A DNA stretch of 64,000 nucleotides from Pseudeuparius sepicola (taxonomy: Eukaryota > Arthropoda > Insecta > Coleoptera > Anthribidae). Shown in pieces: positions 10,301 through 20,413 of this stretch (within the stretch, counting starts at the first letter, position 1; the number at the start of each line of letters is the position of its first letter). The translations under genes and the position numbers were made by a program. The notes under the pieces were generated by a model. The model ran no database searches, had not been told where the DNA came from, and was given only the letters and a program-made list of their open reading frames with translations. The stretch spans positions 5,371,153-5,435,152 of the forward strand of contig OY987305.1 of assembly GCA_963920635.1 (NCBI GenBank), written 5' to 3'.

Positions 10301-11717
10301 GATCCTATATGTCCAAGAGTATTGTTTCGATGTGTTGTATTGTAAAGGATCAGAAAATGTTATGGCAGACATTTTAAGTAGGTATCCCATTAAAGGTGAG
10401 GATTCGAAACTAGAGGAAGTTCCTGATTGGGGGAACAAAAAGATTATGATTGCTGTGACTCAGACAGAAAAGTTGGAAAAGGTTCTTAAGTGTCAATTTC
10501 GTGAGCTAATACCTTTACAACAAGAAGATGACTTCTGTAAACAGGTTTTACGGTGGTTAGGAGATGAAGGGTGTCCACCCAGATTTAAGAAATGGTTTAT
10601 GGTACATGAAGGTGTGTTATTTAGACGGGGTTCAACTGAACTTCCTAGTTTTAGGGTTGTTATCCCTAAGGGTATGATTATCTCTCTTGTAAGGGAAGAG
10701 CACGAATCTAATGGTCATTTCGGTTCGTCAAAATGTTTCGACTATTTGGTAAAATACTATTACTTCCCGAGAATGAGGAAACGTGTCCGAAATATAATAA
10801 GTACTTGTGACCTGTGCCAAAGAAGTAAGACTTCTTCTACTTTACATGGCGAAGCACACAGTGTGGTTCCTAGAGGTCCAAAAGAAGTGGTTTGTCTCGA
10901 TTTAGTTGGTCCTCTACCAGTGTCAAGTGCAGGTGTCACAATTCTTTTAGTTATTGTTGACGCTTTTAGCAAGTTAACGAGGCTATATGCTCTAAAACGA
11001 GGCACGTCTCGATCTATACTGAGTGTTCTCACTAATAAATATTTTCCTGAAATAGGGGTTCCTAAGACCATTCTTAGTGACAATGCAACATGTTTTTCGA
11101 GTAAGTCGTGGTATAAAGTATTAAGGGATTTAGGGATAAAGATTTCGCATACTTCTGTGTATTACCCACAGGGTAACCAAACCGAGCGAGTTAACAAAGA
11201 AATAGGGAGGTTGTTGCGGTCTCAATGTTATCACAAACATACTAAATGGGCTACCTGTTTAACTGAAGTGGAAGGTTGGCTTAACAATGTCACCCATGAT
11301 TCGACTGGGTTTACTCCAAATGAGGTGCATTTTCAGAATTCACGGGAGAATAAGTTCCTTAAACTTATTCCCTATCCTGAATGTCCAGAGAATGTGGGGA
11401 ATTTTGTTTTCCTTGCACATGAAAGGTTGACTTCCAAGGCTCAGAGACGCCAGGCGCGTCAAAATAAAGGGAAAACGTTTGCAAGCTTTGTTGTCGGAGA
11501 TTTGGTATTGATAAAGGCACATGAGGCGTCTTCAGCAGCAGATCGTGAAATTAAGAAGTTTTTCCTTCTTTATAAGGGTCCCTTTACTGTAAGTAAAGTA
11601 GTCGGTCCAAACTCTTACGCTATAACTGATCAAGTAACAGGTACTTTCTTGGGTAATCATAATATCCAAAACATAAAGCCGTATCGACCAGCTATTGGTG
11701 GAGCTGACTTAATTTAG
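7350..11717 (+). CDS. gag-pol: Gag-Pol polyprotein of the gypsy-type retrotransposon
   Basis: A 1455-residue open frame with no internal stop. The Gag part (about 1-340) has a capsid-like segment around 200-290 (FKELFLQRYWG) and a short RNDVRNDVRN repeat, but no CCHC zinc knuckle that I can find. The aspartic protease motif VDSGCDMSA has its catalytic Asp at 396. Reverse transcriptase carries YVDD at 748-751. RNase H begins with QTDSS (Asp 897). The integrase HHCC finger is at His1118, His1123, Cys1153 and Cys1156. Its catalytic triad is Asp1184, Asp1244 and Glu1279, so the last two are separated by 34 residues rather than the usual 35. The C-terminus is a GPFTV-type integrase tail without a clear chromodomain. 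The start ATG follows the leader by about 100 nt. The frame looks functional, and Gag and Pol are fused without a frameshift. Confidence 0.95.
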   Translation: MPNENNDRGNGVEEPSSDQVPNVDTPRTVEDYLSQLAFCVTNLSLNLNQAMCKISTDVNSIKKTVKQLESDKDNNDSGDLGYGVLGSARPPAKTVSFQNEVENSVLNESLGRRSVALSQTSHYSLLWKELGGYNLQFKPDGNLHPVAFVKKLEVMFEDADVPENRRVQLAVGALRGSAADWGQIKEQQFLDFGRFKELFLQRYWGVETQRNMYQKLMYSECNTGSRADYFLKLFMEATFLNSPPNEREIVDMISNHFSLDIRRGILSAGLKTVDEVEAYLRKMDAFDREEQVRRNVSNQSNWRENRRVANPNPISSGNQGRAGPVRNDVRNDVRNEAGNEQGAPRAINRSIFTLFNSSPDELLQESEPQVMSSKKSRVRPILNIKVCGIRKSVLVDSGCDMSAISEDFYKYLKAEGDQPLPVLPMNSVTVTGSIKAPSVTVNKQVFLTFKFGNVVFDYPCIVVPSLLREVILGWDWIGDNSPVTMDVPRSNLSFMLKGTLVSLPFGGTSSVESCEPKVAVNEVQSSSERDVIYSLPLIQVYDECKIKEVANQSPLLDDRQKNELSGFLMSFQDIFSDNPGRISKYEHKIELRDESPFYLRSFPVPHAYKEEVDRQVKEMVKWGVVKRAQTEYISPLVVVRKKDDSIRVCLDARHINKRMVRDHVTPPNPNEFIGHFTPGQILTLIDLTASYWQIPVYGPHQKYLGFAYGGYTYVFTVLPFGLSTSVGSFIRGLDIVLGEEVKGFVLAYVDDILVYSECYKDHLAHLNIIFKKFREVGITVKLRKCEFAKEELRFLGHLLTPNGISVDPNRVKAIQDFRNPRNLKELRSFLGFVNYDRRFCERFSNLTVPLLPLLKKGSRWSWKPEHQEAFEAIKAGFCDVVMQHHPDPTKRYFVQTDSSAYGIGACLFQLSDEGEKNIIAFYSRTLKGAELNYTVTEKEALAVIAALQQWRVFILGRETTVITDHKSLVFMQSCRLVNARISRWILYVQEYCFDVLYCKGSENVMADILSRYPIKGEDSKLEEVPDWGNKKIMIAVTQTEKLEKVLKCQFRELIPLQQEDDFCKQVLRWLGDEGCPPRFKKWFMVHEGVLFRRGSTELPSFRVVIPKGMIISLVREEHESNGHFGSSKCFDYLVKYYYFPRMRKRVRNIISTCDLCQRSKTSSTLHGEAHSVVPRGPKEVVCLDLVGPLPVSSAGVTILLVIVDAFSKLTRLYALKRGTSRSILSVLTNKYFPEIGVPKTILSDNATCFSSKSWYKVLRDLGIKISHTSVYYPQGNQTERVNKEIGRLLRSQCYHKHTKWATCLTEVEGWLNNVTHDSTGFTPNEVHFQNSRENKFLKLIPYPECPENVGNFVFLAHERLTSKAQRRQARQNKGKTFASFVVGDLVLIKAHEASSAADREIKKFFLLYKGPFTVSKVVGPNSYAITDQVTGTFLGNHNIQNIKPYRPAIGGADLI

Positions 11718-11758
11718 TTTAAGCTCCCTCAACCCTTAATGGTTAGGTTTACTTAAAC

Positions 11759-11768
11759 TGGGGGGTGA
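11759..11768 (+). promoter_or_regulatory. Polypurine tract
   Basis: TGGGGGGTGA lies directly against the TG of the 3' LTR. It is the expected primer site for second-strand synthesis. Confidence 0.85.
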
Positions 11769-12563
11769 TGTGCCGCGCCCGACCTAAGGATCCCTAATCG
11801 TTATTTTTAGTTTATAGTTATAGTTTAGTGGGTTGTTATTTGTGGATAAAACCTAGTTCTAGATAGTAAATAGATATTAGTGGTGGTGCGGAGTGCCCAG
11901 CCACAGATGTGGTAGTGCGGAGTGCCCAGAGGGGCGGATGTTTTCGGCCGCTTTGGACGAAACCAACGGAGCGACCGGGGGAGGTCGGGGACAGTCGGAG
12001 CGAGGCGGCCGGGCAAGGAAGTGAGTGCCTGTGGGCGCACCGCGGGCGATCGCGACATCGCGACAGCGGAAATCAAGTGGAGCCTGACTGGTACCGACTA
12101 CCGACTGATTCTTCGTGACAGTATAGTGTGTGGCCGGCGTGGCCGCTGTAAGGGATTCCAGAGCGTTGGCTGGCAGGAACCTCGACGGTGAAGACGAGAA
12201 CGAAGTCAACTGAAGCAGTAATCCGAATGCGCCAAGGCTGTTGGTGCATCTCACAGTATTTGGGAGTGTTTTGGCAGTGGCCTAGCGGGGAACAGACAGT
12301 ATACCTATTGCCAGGTTGAAGGAGAGTTTGGGGTCGTAAAGATCTCCACACACGGACCGCGTTTGGCTAGGGTATTAACCCCCGCCCAGGACTTATGGTG
12401 AGGTCTTTCTGATGGGGTTAAACAATTTTATAACTGGACAATTCATGACTAGTCGTAAATAAATGCTTAAATTTGATTACGCTTTTTCAATTTGCGCTCG
12501 CAGCTGGAATCCACGCTAGTCGGGTACGCTACAGTTCCCGCTCTACAACTGTAGTCGCGTGCA
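11769..12563 (+). repeat. 3' LTR of the gypsy element
   Basis: Same length and, by reading, same sequence as 6429-7223. After its terminal CA comes GCCT, the right copy of the target duplication. Confidence 0.95.
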
Positions 12564-12567
12564 GCCT

Positions 12568-13203
12568 CTAACGTCGGAATTTTATAACGTCTTTTATTTT
12601 GCAGGCGCGGCACGGGAGTTATTGTAGAGGTGTCGAAAATTTTTTGGGGGGCTACGCACAAACTAAATTTTATGTATTTTTTATGTTTTTGGCTTCTTTT
12701 AAATAGAGCAAAGAAAATATATATACTTTGAGATATCCATTAGACAATTATTATGAAAAACAATATCTAATACTAATAATAATTCCGATAATTCGGTAAT
12801 TATTTCCAGTGGTGTAATCTACCCCCGATTTTTTTGAAATTTTGGCTACCTCCCCTATTTTCGAGGTCCCTGAACACGAATCTGGCCTCTGTTTTTCCCG
12901 GTCGGACGTAGTTTTCGAGAAAATGAATTCTCAAATTTCCTTTTGACATCCCGGATTTCACGACGATATTTTTTGTGGTTGTAATCGGGATGAATTTTTA
13001 CTGTACGCAGCTCAAACTAATCACCACACTATTTTGCACCTTTTGCAGCATCAAAACTTCGCGAAAACCCGCGCAAAGACCGAAATTTTGAAAGATTTTT
13101 GCCGTGTTTACGTAGGTACGCTATTTTCGCCCATGCCCGACACTCGGCGCGCGCCGACGTACTCTCTCTACTCTATACTCTCTACGCTACTTACACCTAT
13201 GGA
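12568..13203. other. Unassigned sequence
   Basis: No gene recognised. The stretch 13130-13170 is locally GC-rich (CGGCGCGCGCCGACG). Confidence 0.4.
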
Positions 13204-14961
13204 GGCGGTTTCACATAGCACTCAACTGCGATCGCAGTGACTGTTTGGTGGGCGTGGTTCCGCTGCCAAGCCAATTAGGCCAGAGAAATTACGGTAAAAA
13301 ATAACGAAACCTAGACAAAATTCATAACCGCATTTTTATTATGCCATCACAAAATATTGGTAATAAATGAACGCCAGAATTGTTTTTATACAAAATAAAT
13401 ATACGCGTGTGGGCGTTTTTTAGAAAAATACATTTTCTTGTTGTAATAAAGACGGCATAAATATTAACTGCGAATTTTAAGCTGCATTTATTAGTAAGTA
13501 AGGTATATAAAGATTACGTTTGCCCAAGTATCCGAATGATGTAAAAATGACATTTTGTGTAATATTTTGTTGGGCAAAAATATTAACTGCGTTTTTATTA
13601 TTTATAATTACCTTAAAAATCAAGTATTAACAGTTTGTTCTGAAATTAAACATATTGTTTCGCCGGAAATCGCATTTCAAAGAAATTTGAAATTATTAAC
13701 TGGCTGATTTTTGTTAAACTTTGTAAGTGGATACTAAGCCTTGTTAAATTTTTTTAAATTAAAAAAAATTGGTAACGGAAGTATTTTGAAATGACAAATG
13801 ACAGTTGACCTACATGCGCCGTAAATAAATGTTTAATTTCGCTATATGTGATATAATATAGTTATAGGTATTGTAAAAAGTTAAACAAAAAAAACAGTTA
13901 ATATTGTTGCTTTCCTAAAGAAATGACAAGTGACAGTTGACCTATAGGTATGCGCCGTAAATAAATGTTTAATTTCGCTATATATGATTCAATATAGTTA
14001 TATTGTAAAAAGTTAAACAAAAAAAACCAGTTAATATTTTTGCCTAGTTTATACCAATGAGAAGTGACAGCTGACGTACATGCGGTTCAGATAAATGTTT
14101 AATTTTGTATAAGTTACATTCTATTTGTAAAAGGGAATGATCATCTGCAATAAAAACGTAGTTAATATTTTTGCTTTTGCCGAAATAGAAAATTATCCGA
14201 TTTTTATCCCTCTTTGTCGATCTAAGTTACTTCCATATTCTCAAAATGTTTAATTTCTTAATATATGTTAGCAAGGGAAGTTTTTTTACATAAAGAGTCT
14301 AAAAAAATCCAGTTAACATTTTTGCTCGAAATTTGTAACGAAAAAAAGGTGTAATTTGAGGTAACTCAAGGTTCCGTTTTTTCAAAATGTTTAATTTTTG
14401 GTTTCTACCAACGTATTTACTTATAACTTTGATATGGTAAAACAAAATTGCAGTTAATATTTTCTTCTAGGTCAAATTCTATTTTCCCTGGCCTAAATAT
14501 CGATGTGATCGGAGTACACTGTTATCGCAGATACTTTTATAACTGGAAATATTTCTAATTTTCAGATGAAAAAATGTATCATCTAATCGAATTATATCGA
14601 TACAATGAATGTCTATAAGACATTTAAAGTCACCTCAATATATTTTTTGTATAGGAGACGTATAAAATTTTGGAAATCTTCGTCTACCGTTAACATAATT
14701 CAGTCAAAACGTGGTCTGCGTTTTCATCCAATACATTTTCTCCTTATATTCACGTCTAATATTTAACATGAACTTTTTTTAATCGAAAGGCACATGATAG
14801 CATACACTTTTCTTTAATTCGGCGCCATTTTGTAACTACTCCTGTCAACACACTTTTGCAAATATTGTGAAACACCACATAACAGTTCTGCTATAGCAGT
14901 ATGAGCCTCCCCCACCGAACAGTTGAACTGTGATTGCAGTTGATTGCTATGTGAAACCGCC
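13204..14961. mobile_element. Terminal-inverted-repeat element, unclassified
   Basis: Both ends carry about 50 bp of mirrored sequence beginning GGCGGTTTCACATAGCA, followed by CAACTGC and GGTGGG. It is 1758 bp long with no coding frame. I could not find a convincing target duplication (TATGGA left, GCTTAA right), so the superfamily is open. Most of the interior is a degenerate tandem array. Confidence 0.7.
13795..14480. repeat. Degenerate minisatellite, about 130-150 bp period, around 5 units
   Basis: The phrase AAATGTTTAATTT recurs near 13826, 13962, 14092, 14243 and 14384. Each is followed by a GTTAATATT(T/G)TTGC phrase, and the first three are preceded by a GACAGTTGACC-like phrase. Similarity is best between the first two units and decays to the right. 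Confidence 0.75.
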
Positions 14962-15931
14962 GCTTAAAGCATAATTATGAATGGTCGGCCGTCGACGATT
15001 TCGACATCTACTTGTCTCTTTTCGGCTTCAGAGTGGGCGCGTATGCTGTTGTCTCTGTCTCATTTGGCAATGCATTTATCCTTGTGGATTGCCATATTAA
15101 CCGTGAGGTCAATTTAAAATACGGCCAGGCAGCAGCACATAGGAATGGATTATTATTAGACATTAGTTATCTTAGTAGGGGGAGTTTTTGCATGAAAATA
15201 GGTAGGAGGGTCATTGACCAAATGACCTTAATATGGACGAGCCGCGCCTGTTATTTTCTTTGATGTATTACAAGATATTTATCATTTGGTAAATCTGTTT
15301 ATTTCGGCACTAGTAAACATCCCTGAAAATTTTCAAAAATTGCAGGAAAAACGAGGTAGGTAGGTAGGTAGTGTAGGTGTAACTTAGGAATTCTTGTTTT
15401 TGTATAACCGTAATATGATTTCTCGTGTGCCGCACGTAAAGCAAATTCCTAATTAGGGGGTTACATTTCAGATGCATATGAACAGGGCTTTATACGCCTC
15501 CTGTCTCCGGCTTCAACAGTATTTCGTTATTCAAAGTAGGCTCCGAAAACAAAAGGCCAACAAAACAAAATAATTTCGGTAGGGGAGCTGAACGCGAAGA
15601 TTTCACTATGCATGTTGATTTATTGGTAGGACCATAGGGTGGCGTTGTGCTCTTTTGTTGTACGAAATTGGGGGAACACTTTTCGATTATTAATTTCGCG
15701 ATTTTGCGGCCTTTGTCCCACTCCCGCGCTTGTTGTACCAGAAAACAATACGTAAAAGGCCGGAAAAACATTCGGATTTTCAACCCTATTTTATGCGTTA
15801 CATGCCTCTTTATTATACCGACGATTATACCGGGCGCAACTTAAGTATGTTACAATATTTCTGAATGATGATCCTCGGCCAATTCTAAGAAAAAACTTTA
15901 TATAAACGTGTCGTAAAATTGGGCTAAAATT
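14962..15931. other. Unassigned sequence with a (TAGG)n microsatellite
   Basis: A (TAGG)n run lies at about 15355-15371. The frame at 15012-15263 matches no family I recognise and is probably spurious. Confidence 0.4.
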
Positions 15932-16452
15932 TTCTAAAAAAATCGTCTTTTCCCCATAACTTTTTTATTCTTATTTTAATTTAAAATTAAATGTGTTATT
16001 TTGAAACCTCCAAAACGTTTTATTTAATTGAGAACAACGTCACCATCTTTTCCCTAAACTTTTTAGATATGACATTTTTTTGCAAGTACGATGGAATTTG
16101 CGTCAGGTACAAAAATAACCCACTAGATACTTTTCGTTCAAAATTAAATTCTCCATCCGAAACTGCTACCCACTTTACTTTGGTACAGGGCCCTATTATT
16201 TTTTCTTAACTTTGTCGAACGACTCAGGTACCCATATCTCCGTCACTGATTCAATCTTGACCTTGAACACAACACATATAAAAAGGTCGTATCCAAGTAT
16301 TTCTACTGTGTACCAAAATTGGTTAAAAAAGTTGTAAGTACAAATAAAAGTTATGTGGAAAAGACGGTTTTTTAGAGAATCTTAACACCCTGCTAGAATT
16401 GGCTGTGAATCACCATAAAATATGTTAATGAACTTAAGTTACACCCTGTATT
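15932..16452. repeat. Inverted-repeat remnant with one CACCCTG end
   Basis: A segment at about 15932-15980 (AATCGTCTTTTCCCCATAAC) mirrors about 16333-16379. The right side ends ACACCCTGTATT, like the CAGGGTG-ended elements elsewhere in this window. The left terminus is not visible, so this is probably an eroded member of that group. Confidence 0.45.
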
Positions 16453-16847
16453 GCATGTAAAATGTGTCTTCATATATACTCGTAAACAAAAGTATAATAG
16501 GTATGGAACAAGCTTTACAAACTCCTCTTCTATTGGACACTAGTTTGGGGGAAATTACTTCAGCTAGGGTATCTTATTCTTGCCTCTAAATTAATCTAAC
16601 AGTATAATAGATTACTTTGCGCCGAAAACTCTATCTAAAATTAAAGCCAGGATTTTGTTAATTGAATTCAAACAAAAAACCACCTTCAATCGACGAAATA
16701 GCTGAATGATAAATAATGCTTCTACATGTAGGCAACCGCACACACTTCTACTCATTTTTGTTGTTTTGTGGTTTTTATTGTTTTCATAACCTATAACTTT
16801 TCATCACATTGGTTGTGCCGGTTGTGCGTACATGCACGCATTATGTT
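16453..16847. other. Unassigned sequence
   Basis: No gene or repeat recognised. Confidence 0.35.
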
Positions 16848-17061
16848 CAGAAATATGGAGGTGAGAAGGCGCTTAGACGAGGGCGCATCCTACTTTTACC
16901 CGACTCTATGGGTCCGCCATTTTCGAGTACTAACGTCAAAAGATTCCTCTCGTTCTCCTTGTTTACGACTGGTTGGAGTGGTTCGTTACGGTATTTTGTG
17001 TAATATTTTAAAGATTTGAGTGTTTTTATAGTATAGTTTATTAGTGATTAGTGGCATTAAG

Positions 17062-17345
17062 TAATAATAATAATAATAATAATAATAAGTGTTTATTTAC
17101 TACAGTATTACAAAATTACAAATTCAAAAGTTGTATTAATTTACAAGTTTACAAAAAGTTTACTAATTTACAGTTTTACAATAATTTTACTAGTTTACAA
17201 TTTTTTACAATGTTCTGCAAGATTTATACATATTACAATACAAAACTAGTATGGCAAAGATAACAAATGTACAAAAATAGTTTAAGAAGCAGATATGTAA
17301 ATAAACAAGACAAAAGCCGCGGGAAGCAAAGCTTGTGTGCGGTGA
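17062..17345 (-). mobile_element. 3' end of a non-LTR retrotransposon inside the P-like element
   Basis: On the minus strand the segment ends with a polyadenylation-like AATAAACACTTA followed by (TTA)n, which appears on the plus strand as (TAA)n at 17062-17090. The other two P-like copies lack it at this place. Only the 3' tail is present, so the family cannot be named. Confidence 0.6.
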
Positions 17346-17364
17346 TAGTATTAGTTTATTAGTT

Positions 17365-17427
17365 ATGGCATGTGCGGTGAAGGACTGTAAAAATAATAGT
17401 AAATAATAGTAAATTTCATAACTACAG
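17365..17427 (+). pseudogene. THAP-type first exon, decayed (copy 1)
   Basis: The frame starts MACAVKDCKNNS and then meets TAA. Compared with the copies at 48654-48714 and 59357-59419, one Cys codon (TGT) has been lost and a short duplication (AATAGTAAAT) adds stop codons. The exon still ends at a good donor (CAG|GTAAGA at 17427/17428). THAP zinc fingers begin with a Cys-x2-4-Cys pair, which fits CAVKDC; the later Cys-x2-His of the fold is not in this exon. Confidence 0.55.
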
Positions 17428-18049
17428 GTAAGAAAACTACAGAAAGAACTTCAGATTTAAGAAGTTGAAAGGCAATTAATATCAACATAACATTATAGGT
17501 ATGCCCAAGTATGCTATATCGTAAGCAGTCCGTCCACTTTTAACTGTTACGTTCGACTAATGAAAACTATCTATCTATTTCGACGAGACCTCCATATAAT
17601 CAAGATCGAACATCACTTAGGTAAGTTAGTTTGATCCTGTGATTATTAGAGTTAAAGTGCGGCCAGATAATGTAAACGTTAACTTCTGACGTATACATTC
17701 ACGAATCTACTTAGGGTTGTGTGTTTTTACATATATCTACGCTTAACGCTTATTATATTTTTTGTATTGTTCTTGAAGGGTTTTGAAGGTTTGAAACTGT
17801 TTGACGTCAGACGTGAATGTTGACATTACATCTCACACTTCAACTCGATTTTGCAGTACTCCATTAACGTTAATTTTTATGCGTTTATCTAAAAGTTTAT
17901 TTTATTTATATTTATTTTATAAGCGACCCTGGTAATATACTAAAGAAATATGAACTATCCCCTGTAAGCTTAACTTAGAAAATGGCGGCCCAGGTGATTA
18001 CGAAGTTCGCGCAGCTTGACGCTCATTATGCCCCACCTCCATATTTCTG

Positions 18050-19179
18050 GTTATGTTCTATATTTCGTTTTGACATTGTGTCATGTTCTCTCTGTGTAAT
18101 AAAATATAACCTCAATTGATATATTAGTGATATTGATATAATAGTGTTGCTCGTGCAATTATGGGATGCAATCGTGGTTATGCGATGTGAATTAGAAATG
18201 ATCTGGTATATTGCTCCCATTTTCCTGTATCGGCACAAAGGCTTTGTCTTGGCCCTTTGTAGCAGCCATAATTCTGGATTCTAGTTGTTGTACAAGGGCC
18301 GCCATACTGCCGACCCTAACCCTGCTAGATGTTCAGATAAAGATAAGCCAGTTCCGTCGCAAGATGCGACCCCCAGATCCCCGAATATGGCATAGAAACC
18401 GGTCGGGTTCTCAAAAAAGTTTACTGCCGATCCAAATATGGCCGCCCCGCTCCGATTTTACGGCTTAGAGACATTGTAATTTCAGTGGAAATAAATAACG
18501 CGACTCCGGCGATGGGAATGAACCTGGGTGGGAGCTAAATGTAATTAAAATCGAATGGCAAAGTTACGCAGTTACAATGTTTTCAGGAACTATTGGGACA
18601 AGAGAGAGAATTAAGAAGAAAATTTATCCTTGAGAAGAGTGAGCAGGTAGGTACATTTTGAGCCAGTGGCGTATGCATAGGGGGGGCAAAGGGGGTAATT
18701 GCCCCCCCAGAGCTGTCGAGATAAACGAGATTTGTAATATCAAAATTAATAATACCAAAAATTATATACTCCTGGCCTAATCTGGAAATGCAGTGAACAT
18801 CAAACATCTACAATTTGTTATTTGTTTCATCTTGTCTTCTCGAAATTAAAACCTGTGCAGTCGATTTTTTGAGAACGCGCCGCCGTATATTATGCACACA
18901 CTCCGTCGGTCGCAGCGCGTAACCGTAAATTAGGCAAAACAACCTACTAAACATATTTTGCACAATTACAGTGTGCGCCAGAAAGAACATTTTCAAAACT
19001 GAAAATTTTAAAAATTTATATTAGGAACAATATTAGCGAAAAACGACTGAATGGGTTCATGTGTATCCTGAAATACCCATATCTCCAGAGGAGATATTTG
19101 ACGAGCTCAAGACCAAAAAAAGAATAGGTACTTGATTTTGTGATATAGATTTTACTGGTTCGAAGAATTATTTTTATGT
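18050..19179. other. Unassigned sequence with a lone hAT-like end at 18664
   Basis: CAGTGGCGTATGCATAGGGG at 18664 resembles the end of a CAGNGGCGTA hAT element and is followed by a GGGGGGGCAAAG...GCCCCCCC hairpin. I could not locate a matching right end or target duplication. No gene was recognised in the rest. Confidence 0.4.
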
Positions 19180-19773
19180 TATACAGGGTGTCGGTAATAA
19201 CTTAAAAAATTAAAAAGAAAACTGGAAAATATGATGAAAACTTCATAGGTCCGCAGATGTTTGGTTTTCGAGATGCAGGGTGTTGAAATTGAAATTTTAT
19301 TTTGAATTTCATTGCATACGAGTGTCGATATGCACCTGCATCGATGCAGAAATTTGAAAATTTCTCGAAAACGGTCACCTTTGGCGTTATTCACCAAGTA
19401 TACCTTTTTTGCTTAGAAAATGTGTGGCAAGAGGATACATTCACAAAATGTCTTAAAAGTTTACTGTCAAAAAAGTTAGGGCAAATTAAATTAAATAATG
19501 ATAGCGTCCGCAGCGCCCTCTACGGATTGCACTAAAAATAATACCAAATTATGACTTCTCTTCCCAAAAAAACCCCGGCTACCAAATTTTGCAAGAAAAT
19601 TTTGTCATCTCAAAAAGTTACTTAAAAAAATCGAAAATAAAATTTCAATTTCAACACCCTGCATCTCGAAAACCAAACATCTGCGGACTCATGTTCATAT
19701 GAACTTTTCGTCATATTCTCAATTTTTCTTTTTAATTTTTCAAGTTGATGCATTTATTTCCGGACACCCTGTA
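19180..19773. mobile_element. Inverted-repeat element with TACAGGGTGTC ends
   Basis: The left arm (19180 to about 19310) mirrors the right arm (about 19635-19773), including GCAGGGTGTTGAAATTGAAA and CCGCAGATGTTTGGTTTTCG. The outer ends read TACAGGGTGTC and the mirror of TACAGGGTGTCCG. The arms are shorter and more diverged than those of 4801-6042. No coding capacity. Confidence 0.75.
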
Positions 19774-19797
19774 TTTATTTATTTTAGAAAATATGAT

Positions 19798-20413
19798 TTC
19801 TTGAAATCGGCAGTAAAGTGTCCCAAAATCGTCATTAAAAGCACAGAAACCGTACAATAATGTAGCCCATTATTGTACGATTTTTTTCAATAAGTAGGCC
19901 TTGGCGAGATGTAAACATCAAACGTCAGACGCGGAGAAATCGCCCGTCAAAAGTGACCAAATATTCAAAACTCGGCCGATAAAGGCCCATTTAACTTCTC
20001 GTACACATTGCGAAATTGTTTCCTATAGAATCGCAATCCTTCAGTATACATATTTTAGTAAATTTTAATATCAATAGATTTGTTGTGTAGGCTGCACAAG
20101 AAGCAGCAGTTTGGTTTTTCTGTCAGAAGGTGCCGTGTCTCATCATACTTGACCTAGGTAGAGCGATCGTCAAAGTCAAGCAACGCCGCGCGTAGTCGGT
20201 TCATGGACGTGTGATCCCTTATTATTATTTTCGTGCCTAATAAAACATTTTTTTTCCGATTTCAAAAAAAATATAGTATGTACCTCGGCACTGAAGTTCT
20301 TTTTATGACTCATGCGGTTTATTTGCCTCGGCCAGAGGCCTCGGCAACTAAATTCCACATGAGTCATAAAAAGTTGAACTTAAGTGCCTTGGTACATAAA
20401 TAACTATTTTGTA
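19798..20413 (+). repeat. 5S-rRNA-like composite repeat with hairpin tail, copy 1
   Basis: About 260 bp of leader starts CTTGAAATCGGCAG and includes GGCCTTGGCGAGATGTAAAC. Then a 5S-rRNA-like stretch at 20163-20216 keeps the AAGTCAAGCAACG box (5S has AAGTTAAGCAACR) and GGTTCATGGACGTGTGATC (5S has TACTTGGATGGGTGACC). A nearly perfect hairpin of about 125 bp follows, centred on CCTCGGCCAGAGGCCTCGG with GAGTCATAAAAAGTT in its arms. It ends TACATAAATAACTATT. The pol III-type internal promoter suggests a SINE; the long leader is unusual for one. Confidence 0.6.

Larger units (their letters stand above)
6429..12563 (+). mobile_element. Complete Ty3/gypsy-type LTR retrotransposon
   Basis: A 6135-bp element with 795-bp LTRs (6429-7223 and 11769-12563), a primer binding site, one uninterrupted Gag-Pol frame, a polypurine tract and a 4-bp target duplication GCCT (6425-6428 and 12564-12567). 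The order protease, reverse transcriptase, RNase H, integrase is that of Ty3/gypsy. No envelope-like frame is present. The LTRs look the same throughout, which implies a recent insertion. The lysine-tRNA primer site and single long frame recall the Osvaldo/Woot branch known from flies and flour beetle; that placement is a guess. Confidence 0.95.
16848..18049 (+). mobile_element. P-like non-autonomous element with a THAP-type first exon, copy 1
   Basis: The ends are inverted repeats CAGAAATATGGAGGTG. The 8-bp flanks match at 7 of 8 positions (ATTATGTT at 16840-16847, GTTATGTT at 18050-18057), so an 8-bp target duplication is likely. An 8-bp duplication plus a THAP zinc-finger start is what P-element transposons have. 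Related copies run in the opposite direction at 48095-49528 and 58932-59675. This copy is interrupted by a non-LTR retrotransposon tail (17062-17345). Confidence 0.68.
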
